A DNA stretch of 64,000 nt, taken from Barnesiella viscericola DSM 18177 (GTDB taxonomy: Bacteria; Bacteroidota; Bacteroidia; Bacteroidales; Barnesiellaceae). Where the stretch lies: assembly GCF_000512915.1 (NCBI RefSeq), contig NZ_CP007034.1, positions 682,001-746,000 on the forward strand. The letters are read 5' to 3'. Shown here piece after piece: positions 26,098 to 35,523 of the stretch. Under the pieces are notes generated by a model that searched no databases, had not been told where the DNA came from, and saw only the letters and a list, made by a program, of their open reading frames with translations. Position 1 is the first letter of the stretch, and every line of letters starts with the position of its first letter. Position numbers and translations under genes: made by a program.

Positions 26098-28710
26098 ATG
26101 AATGTAAAAAAGATTCTCTTATATGGCGCAACCATGCTATTGTTAGTATCCTGCGCAAATGAGGACCAACAGGTCGATTCGGGTTATGGGACTATCGATG
26201 TACAGGTTTCGGCCGATTATCGGGTAGAGCCTGTTACACGCACCTCGACCTCTGAAAACACCGATACTTCCACCCCCACACAAACGCCCGACGTGAGCGA
26301 GTTTGCCTTGAAGCTGGTTTCAACCGACGGCAGTTTCTCCCGCTCGTGGGACAGTTTGGCCGACTTCGACCCCACCGAAAAAATTCCCGTAGGTGCCTAC
26401 ACCATGAGTGCCTATTACGGCGACCTGGAAGAGGAGGGTTTCGACAAGCCTTATTATCTGGGAGAGAGCGATGTGACGGTGCGCTACCGCGAAAATTCGC
26501 CCGTCGAGATTCAGTGTACGCTGGCCAACGTAAAGATTACGGTCGAATATTCCGATGCCTTCAAGAAATATTTTGCCGACTACGCCACTACGGTGCATGC
26601 TGCCGAAGGGGGCTATGTCAAGTTCGAGAAAGACGAGACCCGGGCCGCCTATGTAAAGCCCGGTCAAATTACCATTCAAACCTATTTGAAGAAACAGAAC
26701 GGCATCGAGTCGACTTTCGAACCTGCCGCCATTACCGACGCCAAACCGCGCCAACACTACCGCATCAAACTCGATATTGCCGACAATGCCGCCGGTGAAG
26801 CCCAACTCAGTATCAGTTTCGACGAGACCACCGAAACGCAACCTATCACCATCAGCATCTCCGACGAGGTGATGGAGGCACCCGCCCCCTCGTTCCTCCC
26901 GGCCGGGTTCGTGCCGGGCACTCCCCTCGAAGTGAAGGAGAACAGCTACCCCGACGACAAGGCCGTAAACCTTTCGCTCACGGCCAAAGCCGGTATTGCC
27001 GCCTGCACCCTCACTACCTCGTCGGCCGCTCTTGAAAGCCAAGGCTGGCCCCGAGAAATAGATCTGGTGGGTCTGAGCAGCGAAAACAGCGCATTGCTCG
27101 GCCGCTTGGGGTTGAAATTGAAAGGATTCACCGAAATGGGTAGCAAGATGGGATTTATCGACTTTGCCGAAGTTTTTGCCCACCTCCATGCCACCGACGG
27201 GAACGACCAGCACACCTTCACCCTCTCGGCCAAAGACATCTACGGGAAGGTGACCGAAGCTCCTATTACCCTTTCGGTGAAGAGTATCCCCATTACATTT
27301 GCCTTGCAGACTCCCGAAGCGGTATTCGTGGGCAGCAAGACGGCCACGATACCCGTCGAATTTGATGGTGCCTACATCGACCAGATCAAGTTCAGTTATC
27401 TCAATGCCTCGGGCTCGAAGGTCAACAGCACCTCGTCGGTCATCTCGCACGAAGGGAACCTTTACCAAATAAAAATCTCAATCGAAGCAACCGACCAGCT
27501 GGTCGTTGTCGAGGCCTCGTATGCCAACGGTGCCAAGACAGCCACCACCTCGATACCGGTCAAGACCCCGGACTTCACCATCAAGGCCGAGGAGTATGAT
27601 ATCTGGGCCCGCCGGGCTACCGTTACCCTCACGGCTACCGATCCTCAATACCAGGAGGCCGTGAACCGTTACGTCGTGCTCTACGCCAACAGTACGGGAC
27701 AATGGGAAACCGTTACCTCCACCCTCACCCAGGGACGCCGCACCATCACCGGGCTCGCCCCCGACACCCGCTACCAACTGCGGGGATCGTGCAACAGCGG
27801 TCAGGAGAATGTCAATTACAGCGGCGACTACACCCTGCGCACCGAAGCGGCTGCCGCCGTGCCCAACGGCGATTTCGAGAACCTGGCTCAAACCATATCG
27901 ATACAAGATTTGAAACAGGGCGGCGAATACTCGGTATGGCCCGTCGACTATCAGAACAGATGTTCCTTCACGATACAGGAGCCCACCGGCTGGGCCAGTG
28001 TCAATGCCAAGACCTGCAACACCGGTGCCGCCAACCAGAACTCATGGTTCGTCATTCCATCGACCTACAACTCCACCCTCACGTGGGACGCTTACCGCAG
28101 TTTTGCATCAAGCACCGTGACACCCGACCTCTATCGCGATCTCGTGGCTCAGAGCGGCAGCAACGCCATGCTGGTGCGTAACGTGGCGTGGGACGATAAC
28201 GGTACCACCCCGGCTACCTCGGGTGGAGCCTTCAACACCACCTACTACAACACCAACGTGCCCACCATCGCCAACCGCTCGGCCGGGAAGCTGTTCCTGG
28301 GCAGTTACACCTATGCCAACGGTACCGAGACCTACAACGAGGGTGTCGGGTTCACCTCGCGCCCCTCGGCCTTGAAAGGGTGGTACAAATATGCCAACGA
28401 CCCCAACGACGCGGCCGAGACGGGTGTTATCACCATCACCTTGCTCAACGGACAGACGGTCATCGGCACCGGCACGGCCAACTTCACGGCCGCCGCCGAC
28501 TATACCGAGTTTACCATACCGGTCACCTACTCGATTACCAACCAGAAGGCCACTACGTTGCGCATCATGATAACCTCGTCGAACCACGCCTCTTACCACC
28601 AGAGCGAAGAGACAGCGGCCATCAAGACCAGTGTCTCCAACGGTCAATACGAGTCGGCCTCGCGAGGAGCAACCTTTACTATCGACAACTTAACATTCAC
28701 CTATGAATAA
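26098..28710 (+). CDS. DUF4493 surface lipoprotein with FN3-like and PCMD-like domains, operon gene 1
   Basis: 870 residues. MNVKKILLYGATMLLLVSC gives lipobox Cys19 followed by ANEDQQ, an export-type acidic tail. Residues about 30-270 are a DUF4493 domain (GTIDVQVSAD..., FALKLVSTDGSFSRSW, PVGAYTMSAYYGD, KPYYLGESDVTV), then an Ig-like domain with the AALESQGWPREIDLVGL block, an FN3-like domain (about 510-590, VNRYVVLYANSTGQWETV) and a C-terminal PCMD-like jelly-roll (about 590-870: AGKLFLGSYTYAN, FTSRPSALKGWYKYAND, FTIDNLTFTYE). No catalytic motif. The PCMD (putative carbohydrate metabolism) fold is carbohydrate-binding-like. Its last 8 bases overlap the next start. Function unknown; surface adhesion or glycan binding is inferred. 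Confidence 0.8.
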   Translation: MNVKKILLYGATMLLLVSCANEDQQVDSGYGTIDVQVSADYRVEPVTRTSTSENTDTSTPTQTPDVSEFALKLVSTDGSFSRSWDSLADFDPTEKIPVGAYTMSAYYGDLEEEGFDKPYYLGESDVTVRYRENSPVEIQCTLANVKITVEYSDAFKKYFADYATTVHAAEGGYVKFEKDETRAAYVKPGQITIQTYLKKQNGIESTFEPAAITDAKPRQHYRIKLDIADNAAGEAQLSISFDETTETQPITISISDEVMEAPAPSFLPAGFVPGTPLEVKENSYPDDKAVNLSLTAKAGIAACTLTTSSAALESQGWPREIDLVGLSSENSALLGRLGLKLKGFTEMGSKMGFIDFAEVFAHLHATDGNDQHTFTLSAKDIYGKVTEAPITLSVKSIPITFALQTPEAVFVGSKTATIPVEFDGAYIDQIKFSYLNASGSKVNSTSSVISHEGNLYQIKISIEATDQLVVVEASYANGAKTATTSIPVKTPDFTIKAEEYDIWARRATVTLTATDPQYQEAVNRYVVLYANSTGQWETVTSTLTQGRRTITGLAPDTRYQLRGSCNSGQENVNYSGDYTLRTEAAAAVPNGDFENLAQTISIQDLKQGGEYSVWPVDYQNRCSFTIQEPTGWASVNAKTCNTGAANQNSWFVIPSTYNSTLTWDAYRSFASSTVTPDLYRDLVAQSGSNAMLVRNVAWDDNGTTPATSGGAFNTTYYNTNVPTIANRSAGKLFLGSYTYANGTETYNEGVGFTSRPSALKGWYKYANDPNDAAETGVITITLLNGQTVIGTGTANFTAAADYTEFTIPVTYSITNQKATTLRIMITSSNHASYHQSEETAAIKTSVSNGQYESASRGATFTIDNLTFTYE

Positions 28711-29968
28711 AAAGCATCGTCATATGAAAGCTATATGGACCGTCTCACTTGCCATAATCCTGGCCGTGGGAGCCACCTCGTGCGACCGCGAGAAATTCGA
28801 CTATAACCTGGGTACCGAAACTCCGACAGGGAAAACCGGGACCCTCGACCTATCGACGTTTGGAGCCATACCCAACAACGACACGCAGGTAGTGGAGAAG
28901 GCTCCCGTAAGCCGGGCGGTCGACACGGGCGACTTCACCGTGCAGATATACCCTACCCAAGGCAACGACACCCTCGAATGGAAATATCGCGAGATGCCCG
29001 AGATTGTTACCCTCAACGTGGGCGACTATAAACTGGCCGTATTCTCGCACGAGGTACAACCGGCCGAGTGGGAACACCCCTACTACTATGCCGACAAGGC
29101 CTTTACCATCGAAGAGAACCGGGTGACCCAGCTCGATACGGTAGTATGCACGCAACAAAATATAGGAGTTTCTGTTACTTATACCGAAGCCCTGAAATCA
29201 TTCATGGGTGAAGATTGCCAAGTAACAGTTACCATTGGTTCTGGCTCTCTTAATTTTACAAAAGACGAAACTCGCACCGGCTATTTCCGTGCCGACAACG
29301 AGAGCAACCTGCTCATTGCCATCTTTACCGGCACCATCGACGGATATAAAGAGGTGAACCGAATTAAAATAGATACTGTAAAAGCAGGAGAAAAGCCAAC
29401 CTTACAATATGACATTAAACAGCCTCAGGGTATCGAGCCATCGGTTACCGTCGACGCCTCATGTGAAATCTTCGAATACAATGTTGATATAATCATCGAC
29501 GAGGAGGTTATCCCCGACCCCAATCCCAGTGATCCCGGAACCGATCCCGACCCGGACCCCGAACCCTCGGGTGCCCCCCAAATCACCAGCGAAACCATCG
29601 CACTGGGTACTCCTGTCACCGTTACCACTGGCATGCAAGTGATAGTCGACATCATCAGTACCGATAAAGACGGACTCACCCAGCTTACCGTCGACATCGA
29701 GTCGCCCACACTTACCCCCGAAGAACTCTCGGGCATGGGGCTGTCGGCACATCTCGACCTCGTGAACCCGGGTGCGCTGAAAGAGGCCATCGAAGGCTTG
29801 GGATTCCCCACCGAGAACAACGTGCTGCATCAGAACAAAGTGACGTTCGACATCAGCCAGTTCATGCCGTTGCTGGGCTTGTTGGGTGCCGGCACGCACA
29901 ATTTCATCATCACGGCAACCGATGCACAAGGGACCACCACCGAATCGTTAATCCTCGTAACTGAATAA
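28703..29968 (+). CDS. DUF4493 surface lipoprotein without PCMD, operon gene 2
   Basis: 421 residues, lipobox at Cys27 (AVGATSCDREKF). DUF4493-like domain (about 40-265; WEHPYYYADKAFTIEENRV and LNFTKDETRTGYFRADN parallel the first gene), an acidic Pro-rich linker of D/P repeats (about 270-295), then one Ig-like domain (about 297-421) with the TIALGTPVTVTTGMQVIV and IEGLGFPTENNVL blocks. Relative to its paralogues it has lost the FN3 and PCMD modules. The ATG lies inside the final codons of gene 1 (TATGAATAA), implying coupled translation. Two AT-rich patches (about 29154-29275 and 29361-29424) break the otherwise GC-rich codon use, suggesting recombination with another allele. Role unknown. 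Confidence 0.78.
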   Translation: MNKKHRHMKAIWTVSLAIILAVGATSCDREKFDYNLGTETPTGKTGTLDLSTFGAIPNNDTQVVEKAPVSRAVDTGDFTVQIYPTQGNDTLEWKYREMPEIVTLNVGDYKLAVFSHEVQPAEWEHPYYYADKAFTIEENRVTQLDTVVCTQQNIGVSVTYTEALKSFMGEDCQVTVTIGSGSLNFTKDETRTGYFRADNESNLLIAIFTGTIDGYKEVNRIKIDTVKAGEKPTLQYDIKQPQGIEPSVTVDASCEIFEYNVDIIIDEEVIPDPNPSDPGTDPDPDPEPSGAPQITSETIALGTPVTVTTGMQVIVDIISTDKDGLTQLTVDIESPTLTPEELSGMGLSAHLDLVNPGALKEAIEGLGFPTENNVLHQNKVTFDISQFMPLLGLLGAGTHNFIITATDAQGTTTESLILVTE

Positions 29969-29969
29969 C

Positions 29970-32081
29970 ATGAGACTACACAACAAAAAATATTGGGCAT
30001 GCGCACTCCTCCTGACAGCGCTTCTGGGTGCTTGTAAAGAGGACGATATGACCGTGGGCGAAGGCTCGGTGCAGTTACGGGTCAGCGTCTCGGACGACGT
30101 CACAGTCGTCACACGGGCCGTCGACTCGGGCATCTACGCCACGATGCAAACCCGCATTTACAGCAGCAAAGGGCTCATTCGCTACTACGACGCCGAGACT
30201 CCCATGCCGCCTACCCTCAACCTGGCCAGCGGAGCATACCACGCTTTCGTCCTGGCCGGCGACTCGGTGCCCGCAGCGTTCAACACACCTTACTACACGG
30301 GCTCGACCGACTTTACCGTGCGGGGGGGCGAAACGACCTCGGCCAGCGTGACCTGCACCATTGCCAACACGCTTGCCACCGTGGCCTTCGACCCCAGTCT
30401 GGACGAGGTGGTATCGAACTACAAGGTGAAGATTTTCACCACCTCGGGCGAACTCTATTTCACCCCGGCCACGGTCGACTCGGTGGGCTATTTCCTGTTT
30501 GACACCCGAAACCGCAGCCTGGGCTGGACCTTCGAGGGAGAAAAGACCGACGGTAACAGCTACACCCAGTCGGGCATTGTAGAAGATGTGGCCCGAGCTA
30601 CCAAATATGCCTTCACCTTCAATTTCGACCCCGAGAGTGCAGCTACCGGCGGCACCTTCCTCGACGTGAAGGTAAACGAATCGACCGTCGACTCGACACA
30701 CAACGTGGTCATCACCCAGCGGCCGCAGATTGTAGGCGACAAGTTCAACCTCTCCGACCCGCTCTACTACGAGACCAACGGAGGCAGCGAGACTGCCTTG
30801 TGGATCAATGCGGCAACCGAACTGAAACGGGCCTGGATTTCGTGCGACAAACTCACGGCTCTGGGATTCCCCACCGACTCGGTCGACCTCCTCGGAACCG
30901 ACGAGGCCCTCATCGCCGAGTTTCAGTCGCGGGGTATCTCGTGCCAACACACCTACCAGGAGGAGAAAGACCTCTCCAACGCCAAGATTACCCTCGCCGA
31001 CGGCTTCGTCAAATCGCTCCCGAGCGACGAATACACCTTTACAATCCAAGCGGTGGACATGAGCGGCAAGGACAATACCGCCACGCTGTCGATTGTCGTG
31101 TCGGACGCCATTGTGGTGACCGAAGAGCCCGAGCGGGCCAGCATCTGGGCTCGCCGAGCCACCCTGCTGGGCACGCTGGTAAAGGCAACCTCCGAACCGC
31201 TCTCGTTCCAATACCGGCAGACCGGTACGGATAGCTGGACCTCGGTTCCCGCCACGCTGTCGGGGTCGAGCCTGTCGGCCGAGGTAACCGGCCTTACCCC
31301 GGGTGTTACCTACGAGTACCAGGCAGTCGCCGGCTCTCAGGCTTCGGTCAAGACGGCCACCTTTACCACCGAATCGGCCACAGCCCTGCCCAACAGCAGT
31401 TTCGAAAACTGGCAAACCCTCTCGTCGAGTGCCATGGTGCTCTACGGGCCCGGCGAAGAGATGTTCTGGGACAGCGGCAACCACGGTTCGGCCACCCTGA
31501 GCAAAAACGTAACCACCCCCGACGAGACCTACAAACACAGCGGTCGCTATTCGGTGAAACTGCAATCGCAATTCGTAGGGGTATTGGGTATCGGTAAATT
31601 TGCCGCCGGCAACCTTTTTGTGGGTCAATACCTGCGCACCGACGGTACCGACGGCGTGCTCAGCTTCGGACGCCCCTTCACCTCGCGTCCGACCAAGCTG
31701 AAAGGTTACATCAAGTACAACCCCGGCACCGTCGACTATTCCAGCACCTCCGAACTGGCCAAGGGGGCTACCGACATCGGCAGCATCTACATTGCCATCG
31801 GCGATTGGAGCGAGCCTATCGAAATCCGCACCAAAGACAAGAAACTGTTCGACAAGAACGACGAGAAGATTATCGCCTACGGCGAATGGGACCTCACCAG
31901 TGCTACCCAGGGTGCCGACGGCGGATTGCTCGAATTTGAAATACCTCTCGACTACCGCTCGCTCGACCGCATACCCAGCTACCTTGTGCTGGTGGCCTCG
32001 GCCAGCAAGTATGGCGACTATTTCACCGGCAGCTCCGGCAGCACCATGTGGATTGACGACTTAGAATTGATTTATGAATAA
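29970..32081 (+). CDS. DUF4493-FN3-PCMD surface lipoprotein, operon gene 3
   Basis: 703 residues, lipobox LLGAC (Cys22). DUF4493 (about 30-245), Ig-like domain with KLTALGFPTDSVDLLGTD, FN3-like domain (about 395-470, SFQYRQTGTDSWTSVP) and PCMD (about 470-703; FGRPFTSRPTKLKGYIKY, IYIAIGDWSEPIEIRTKD, VLVASASKYGDYFTGSSG, WIDDLELIYE), ending exactly at the end of the jelly-roll as this family normally does. It is a clear paralogue of gene 1 and its PCMD is nearly the same as that of gene 6. Starts two bases after gene 2 and its end overlaps gene 4 by 8 bases with the same TATGAATAA junction as genes 1-2. Likely exposed on the surface; ligand unknown. Confidence 0.8.
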   Translation: MRLHNKKYWACALLLTALLGACKEDDMTVGEGSVQLRVSVSDDVTVVTRAVDSGIYATMQTRIYSSKGLIRYYDAETPMPPTLNLASGAYHAFVLAGDSVPAAFNTPYYTGSTDFTVRGGETTSASVTCTIANTLATVAFDPSLDEVVSNYKVKIFTTSGELYFTPATVDSVGYFLFDTRNRSLGWTFEGEKTDGNSYTQSGIVEDVARATKYAFTFNFDPESAATGGTFLDVKVNESTVDSTHNVVITQRPQIVGDKFNLSDPLYYETNGGSETALWINAATELKRAWISCDKLTALGFPTDSVDLLGTDEALIAEFQSRGISCQHTYQEEKDLSNAKITLADGFVKSLPSDEYTFTIQAVDMSGKDNTATLSIVVSDAIVVTEEPERASIWARRATLLGTLVKATSEPLSFQYRQTGTDSWTSVPATLSGSSLSAEVTGLTPGVTYEYQAVAGSQASVKTATFTTESATALPNSSFENWQTLSSSAMVLYGPGEEMFWDSGNHGSATLSKNVTTPDETYKHSGRYSVKLQSQFVGVLGIGKFAAGNLFVGQYLRTDGTDGVLSFGRPFTSRPTKLKGYIKYNPGTVDYSSTSELAKGATDIGSIYIAIGDWSEPIEIRTKDKKLFDKNDEKIIAYGEWDLTSATQGADGGLLEFEIPLDYRSLDRIPSYLVLVASASKYGDYFTGSSGSTMWIDDLELIYE

Positions 32082-32805
32082 ACTTATCTATCCCATACTC
32101 GCCCTGTTCCTGTTGATTCCCGGACTCGCAAGAGCCGAGGAGTTCGACCGGGGCATCGTGCTCAACACCTTCATACCCAAAGGGCAATGGGTGGTGGGGA
32201 ACTCCATCTCCTACTCGGAGTACAGCAACAACAACTACCAGTTCCTCGTCATCGAGGGCATCGACGGCATAGGCTACAACTTCAAGATAAGCCCCATGTT
32301 CTGCTACATTGTCAAGGACAATCTGGGACTGGGCGGCCGGTTCGCCTACGAGCGCAGCCTCACCAAACTTAACAGTGCCTCGATACAGATTGGCGACGAC
32401 CTCAACTTCAACGTCGACAACGTGTACAGCCTCAGCCACACCTACTCGGGCATGGCCATCATGCGCAACTACATCAGCATAGGCAACAGCAACCGGTTCG
32501 GCCTCTTTAACGAGTTGCAAATCAATCTGGGAGGAGGTGAGTCGAAGGTGGTCAACGGCTCGGGCGACGCGCTCACCGGCACCTTCGAACGGTCGTTCAA
32601 CCTCAAAATCGGCATTGCGCCGGGACTGATGGCCTTTATCAACGACTACACCGCCATCGAGGTCAATGTGGGCGTACTGGGTTTCAATTACAGCCATGTG
32701 AAACAGACGACCGACCAGGTCTACACCGGCAAGCGGTCGCAAAACTTGGCCAATTTCAAAGTTAATATCTTCTCATTGGGCTTAGGTCTCGCTTTTTATT
32801 TATGA
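32074..32805 (+). CDS. Outer membrane beta-barrel protein, operon gene 4
   Basis: 243 residues: signal peptide MNKLIYPILALFLLIPGLARA, then about ten to twelve amphipathic strands (TFIPKGQWVVGNSISYSEY, ISPMFCYIVKDNLGLGGRFAYE, NRFGLFNELQINLGGG) ending GLGLAFYL with the aromatic-rich last strand. It is paralogous to the next gene. Its place between surface lipoproteins suggests it anchors or exports them, which is inference. The start is embedded in the previous gene's last codons and the end overlaps the next start as ATGA. Confidence 0.8.
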   Translation: MNKLIYPILALFLLIPGLARAEEFDRGIVLNTFIPKGQWVVGNSISYSEYSNNNYQFLVIEGIDGIGYNFKISPMFCYIVKDNLGLGGRFAYERSLTKLNSASIQIGDDLNFNVDNVYSLSHTYSGMAIMRNYISIGNSNRFGLFNELQINLGGGESKVVNGSGDALTGTFERSFNLKIGIAPGLMAFINDYTAIEVNVGVLGFNYSHVKQTTDQVYTGKRSQNLANFKVNIFSLGLGLAFYL

Positions 32806-33665
32806 AAAACTGGAAATACATACTCATTCTCATCGGCATAATCCTTCCCGGGCGGTCGCTGCTCCACGCACAGGAGCTCGACTCGACAGCCGTGACTCCA
32901 CCCGTGCAACAAACGGTTCCCCTGACGGCTCTCACCCCCGCAGTGGCGGTCGACGAACCCGACACCATTGTGGAACGACGGGGATTCAACCGCAAGAAAT
33001 ACAAGCGGGGATTGCGCAACTACCTGTTCATACCCAAGAAGCAGTGGATCATGGGTCTCACCCTCTCGCACGGCGAGTTTGACAGCAAGGACAACAACCT
33101 CCTCATCTTTGTCAAGGATTTCAATTTCAAGGGCAACATCACCACACTCAATCCCTTCCTGGGCTATTTCATCAAAGACAACGAATGTATCGGTATCAAA
33201 CTGGGATACAGCCATCTGAGTGCCAACCTCGACAACCTCAGTATCGATATTGACGAGGATATGCAATTCAACCTGAGCGACATGCGCTACCTGGGCGAGA
33301 CCTTCTCGGCCTCGATTTTCCACCGAGCCTATATCGGCATCGACCGCAACAAACGGTTCGGCTTTTTCAACGAAACCGAACTGGCCTTCTCGAGCGGATC
33401 GAACCGTTTCGTAAGGGGCTCGGACGAGAACCTGCGCAATACCAAGACTACCACCTCCGAAATCAAGCTGGGGCTGAACCCGGGCTTCTGTGTCTTTATC
33501 ATGAACAACATCAGCACCAGCGTCTCGTTCGGCGTAGCCGGTCTGCGCTACGGCACCATCAAACAGACAACCAACAACGTGGAGACGGGTAGCCGCCGGT
33601 CGAGCGGTGCCGACTTCAAGCTCAACCTGTTCAACATCAACATCGGCATGTGCCTGCACATATAG
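32802..33665 (+). CDS. Outer membrane beta-barrel protein, operon gene 5 (paralogue of gene 4)
   Basis: 287 residues: signal peptide, a Thr/Pro/Val-rich linker (about 25-50), then a barrel matching gene 4 over its whole length (YLFIPKKQWIMGLTLSHGEF; YFIKDNECIGIKLGYS; KRFGFFNETELAFSSGSNRF; GMCLHI at the end). The longer N-terminus carries ERRGFNRKKYKRGLRNY, a basic stretch before the first strand. The twin barrels probably arose by tandem duplication. It overlaps gene 4 by four bases (ATGA), so the two are translated together. No function is known for the family that I can name. Confidence 0.8.
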   Translation: MKNWKYILILIGIILPGRSLLHAQELDSTAVTPPVQQTVPLTALTPAVAVDEPDTIVERRGFNRKKYKRGLRNYLFIPKKQWIMGLTLSHGEFDSKDNNLLIFVKDFNFKGNITTLNPFLGYFIKDNECIGIKLGYSHLSANLDNLSIDIDEDMQFNLSDMRYLGETFSASIFHRAYIGIDRNKRFGFFNETELAFSSGSNRFVRGSDENLRNTKTTTSEIKLGLNPGFCVFIMNNISTSVSFGVAGLRYGTIKQTTNNVETGSRRSSGADFKLNLFNINIGMCLHI

Positions 33666-33666
33666 A

Positions 33667-35241
33667 ATGAAAGTCATGCGAAAATACAGTTTCTACATAC
33701 TCCCGTTCCTCGCTACACTCCTCTTCGCGGCGTGTATCCAGAACGACATTCCCTACCCCCGCATCAAGGCTCAAATCCTGTCGATTTCGGCCGAAGGACA
33801 GGTGGGTACGGCCACTATCGACAACGCCACCCTCACGGTGAGCCTCGAACTGGCCGACACCGTGGACCTGCGGCGGGTACACATCGAGTCGCTCACCGTG
33901 ACCGAAGGTGCCACCTCGACTCTGCCGGCCGACTCGACTATCGACCTGACCCAAAGCTACTCGCTCACCCTCTCGATTTATCAAGACTACACCTGGACCA
34001 TACAGGCCACTCAGAACATCGAGCGCTCGTTTCGGGTCGAAGGGCAATTTGGCGCACCCGTATTCGATGTTTACAACCACCGGGCCGTTGCCTATGTGAA
34101 CCAGGATGCCGACCTGTCGAACATCAAAATTACCGAACTGGTGCTGGGCCCGGCCGGGATAACGACCTATTCGCCCCAAATCGAGAATATTACCGACTTC
34201 TCGCTGGGTTACCAGAAGGTGATTGTCACCTACCACGGCATCATGGAAAAATGGTTCCTTTACATCGTACCGTCGGAGAGCGAGGTATCGACCGACGGGG
34301 TCGATGCCTGGACCAACGTGGCCTGGCTGCACGGCAGCGGCAAGGAGGGGGCTCAAAACGGTTTTGAAATCAAAGAGGCTGCGGCCGAAACCTGGGAGAA
34401 GGTGCCCGACGAATATGTCACCCACGACAAAGGCTCCTTTACCGCCCGCATGATACACCTAAAAGCCAACACCACCTATATGTGCCGCGCCGTTTCGGGC
34501 GACCTTATCGGCAACGAGGTGACCTTCACCACCGGTTCGGCTACCGAACTGCCCAACGGCAGCTTCGACTACTGGAATCTGGCCGGCAAGGTGTGGAACC
34601 CCTGGCCCGAGGGTAGCGAGAACTTCTGGGACACCGGCAACAAGGGGGCCACGACCCTGGGCGACAGCAACACCCAACCGACCGACGACACCTGGTCGGG
34701 CACGGGACAGGCGGCCAAACTGGCTACCAAATTCGTGGGTATCGGCTCGCTGGGTAAGTTGGCTGCCGGCAACATGTATGTAGGCAACTACATTCGCACC
34801 GACGGTTCCAACGGCGTGCTCAACTTCGGGAAACCCTTCACGCAACGGCCCACCCGCCTGAAAGGCTACTTCAAGTACACCACGGTGCCCATCAACAAGA
34901 CCAACAGCGATCTGACGGCCCTCATGGGACAACCCGATACCTGCCAGATATACATCGCCCTGGGCGACTGGAGCGAACCGGTAGAGATTCGCACCAAACC
35001 GAGCGACCGCAAGGTATTCGACAAGAACGACCCGCACGTCATCGCCTATGCCGAGATTTCGTCGGGCGAATCGGTACCCGAGTACACCCCCTTCTCCCTC
35101 GAACTCGAATACCACGACACCTCGCGCGTCCCCACCTACATCGTGGTGGTCGCTTCGGCCAGCAAGTATGGCGACTACTTTACCGGCGGTGACGGCAGTG
35201 TGCTCTTCATCGACGACTTCTCGCTCGAATACGACTACTGA
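33667..35241 (+). CDS. PCMD-domain surface lipoprotein, operon gene 6
   Basis: 524 residues from the ATG one base after the previous stop; a longer frame exists upstream but would overlap gene 5 and has no signal sequence. Lipobox LLFAAC (Cys22) then IQNDIPYP. Two Ig-like/DUF5018-type domains (about 30-210) replace DUF4493; an FN3-like domain (about 210-310) leads to PCMD (about 312-524: FGKPFTQRPTRLKGYFKY, IYIALGDWSEPVEIRTKP, VVVASASKYGDYFTGGDG, FIDDFSLEYDY). The PCMD module is close to that of gene 3. Last gene of the operon, followed by two hairpins. Surface carbohydrate or matrix binding is inferred from the fold. Confidence 0.82.
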   Translation: MKVMRKYSFYILPFLATLLFAACIQNDIPYPRIKAQILSISAEGQVGTATIDNATLTVSLELADTVDLRRVHIESLTVTEGATSTLPADSTIDLTQSYSLTLSIYQDYTWTIQATQNIERSFRVEGQFGAPVFDVYNHRAVAYVNQDADLSNIKITELVLGPAGITTYSPQIENITDFSLGYQKVIVTYHGIMEKWFLYIVPSESEVSTDGVDAWTNVAWLHGSGKEGAQNGFEIKEAAAETWEKVPDEYVTHDKGSFTARMIHLKANTTYMCRAVSGDLIGNEVTFTTGSATELPNGSFDYWNLAGKVWNPWPEGSENFWDTGNKGATTLGDSNTQPTDDTWSGTGQAAKLATKFVGIGSLGKLAAGNMYVGNYIRTDGSNGVLNFGKPFTQRPTRLKGYFKYTTVPINKTNSDLTALMGQPDTCQIYIALGDWSEPVEIRTKPSDRKVFDKNDPHVIAYAEISSGESVPEYTPFSLELEYHDTSRVPTYIVVVASASKYGDYFTGGDGSVLFIDDFSLEYDY

Positions 35242-35247
35242 TATTCC

Positions 35248-35316
35248 TACCCGCTTCTGCGGGTATCTCCATAAACAAGCAGCCCGGATTCCATCAAAGG
35301 AAGCCGGGCTGCTTGT
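35248..35316 (+). terminator. Double hairpin terminating the DUF4493/PCMD operon
   Basis: A small stem (TACCCGC 35248-35254 with 35259-35265) is followed by a strong perfect 13-base stem, arms 35275-35287 (ACAAGCAGCCCGG) and 35304-35316. T-tract is short (ATTCTC). Confidence 0.75.
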
Positions 35317-35385
35317 ATTCTCACATATCGATACCGGGCCGTCACAGCAGTCAGTCCACCCGGGCGACCCGGTATCTCTCTGGCT

Positions 35386-35430
35386 AAAAAAAAGAAGAGC
35401 CGCTCCCGGAGATTCCGGTACAGCTCTTCT
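35386..35430 (-). terminator. Terminator of lgt
   Basis: Stem AGAAGAGC (35393-35400) with GCTCTTCT (35423-35430); on the minus strand it is followed by a run of seven or more T (plus-strand A at 35386-35393). Confidence 0.75.
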
Positions 35431-35523
35431 CGGCTCATATTGATGATGCCTCTCTCGTTTCCAGATCATGCGGCAAGCCCTACCCGGTATCGTCTCGGGG
35501 CCAAAGAGCTTCCGCCCTGCGTT

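Noticed and set aside
33607-33666. Upstream extension of the last PCMD gene start
   Set aside because: The extra 20 residues overlap the end of the barrel gene, are low-complexity (Ser/Thr/Cys) and would bury the lipoprotein signal.
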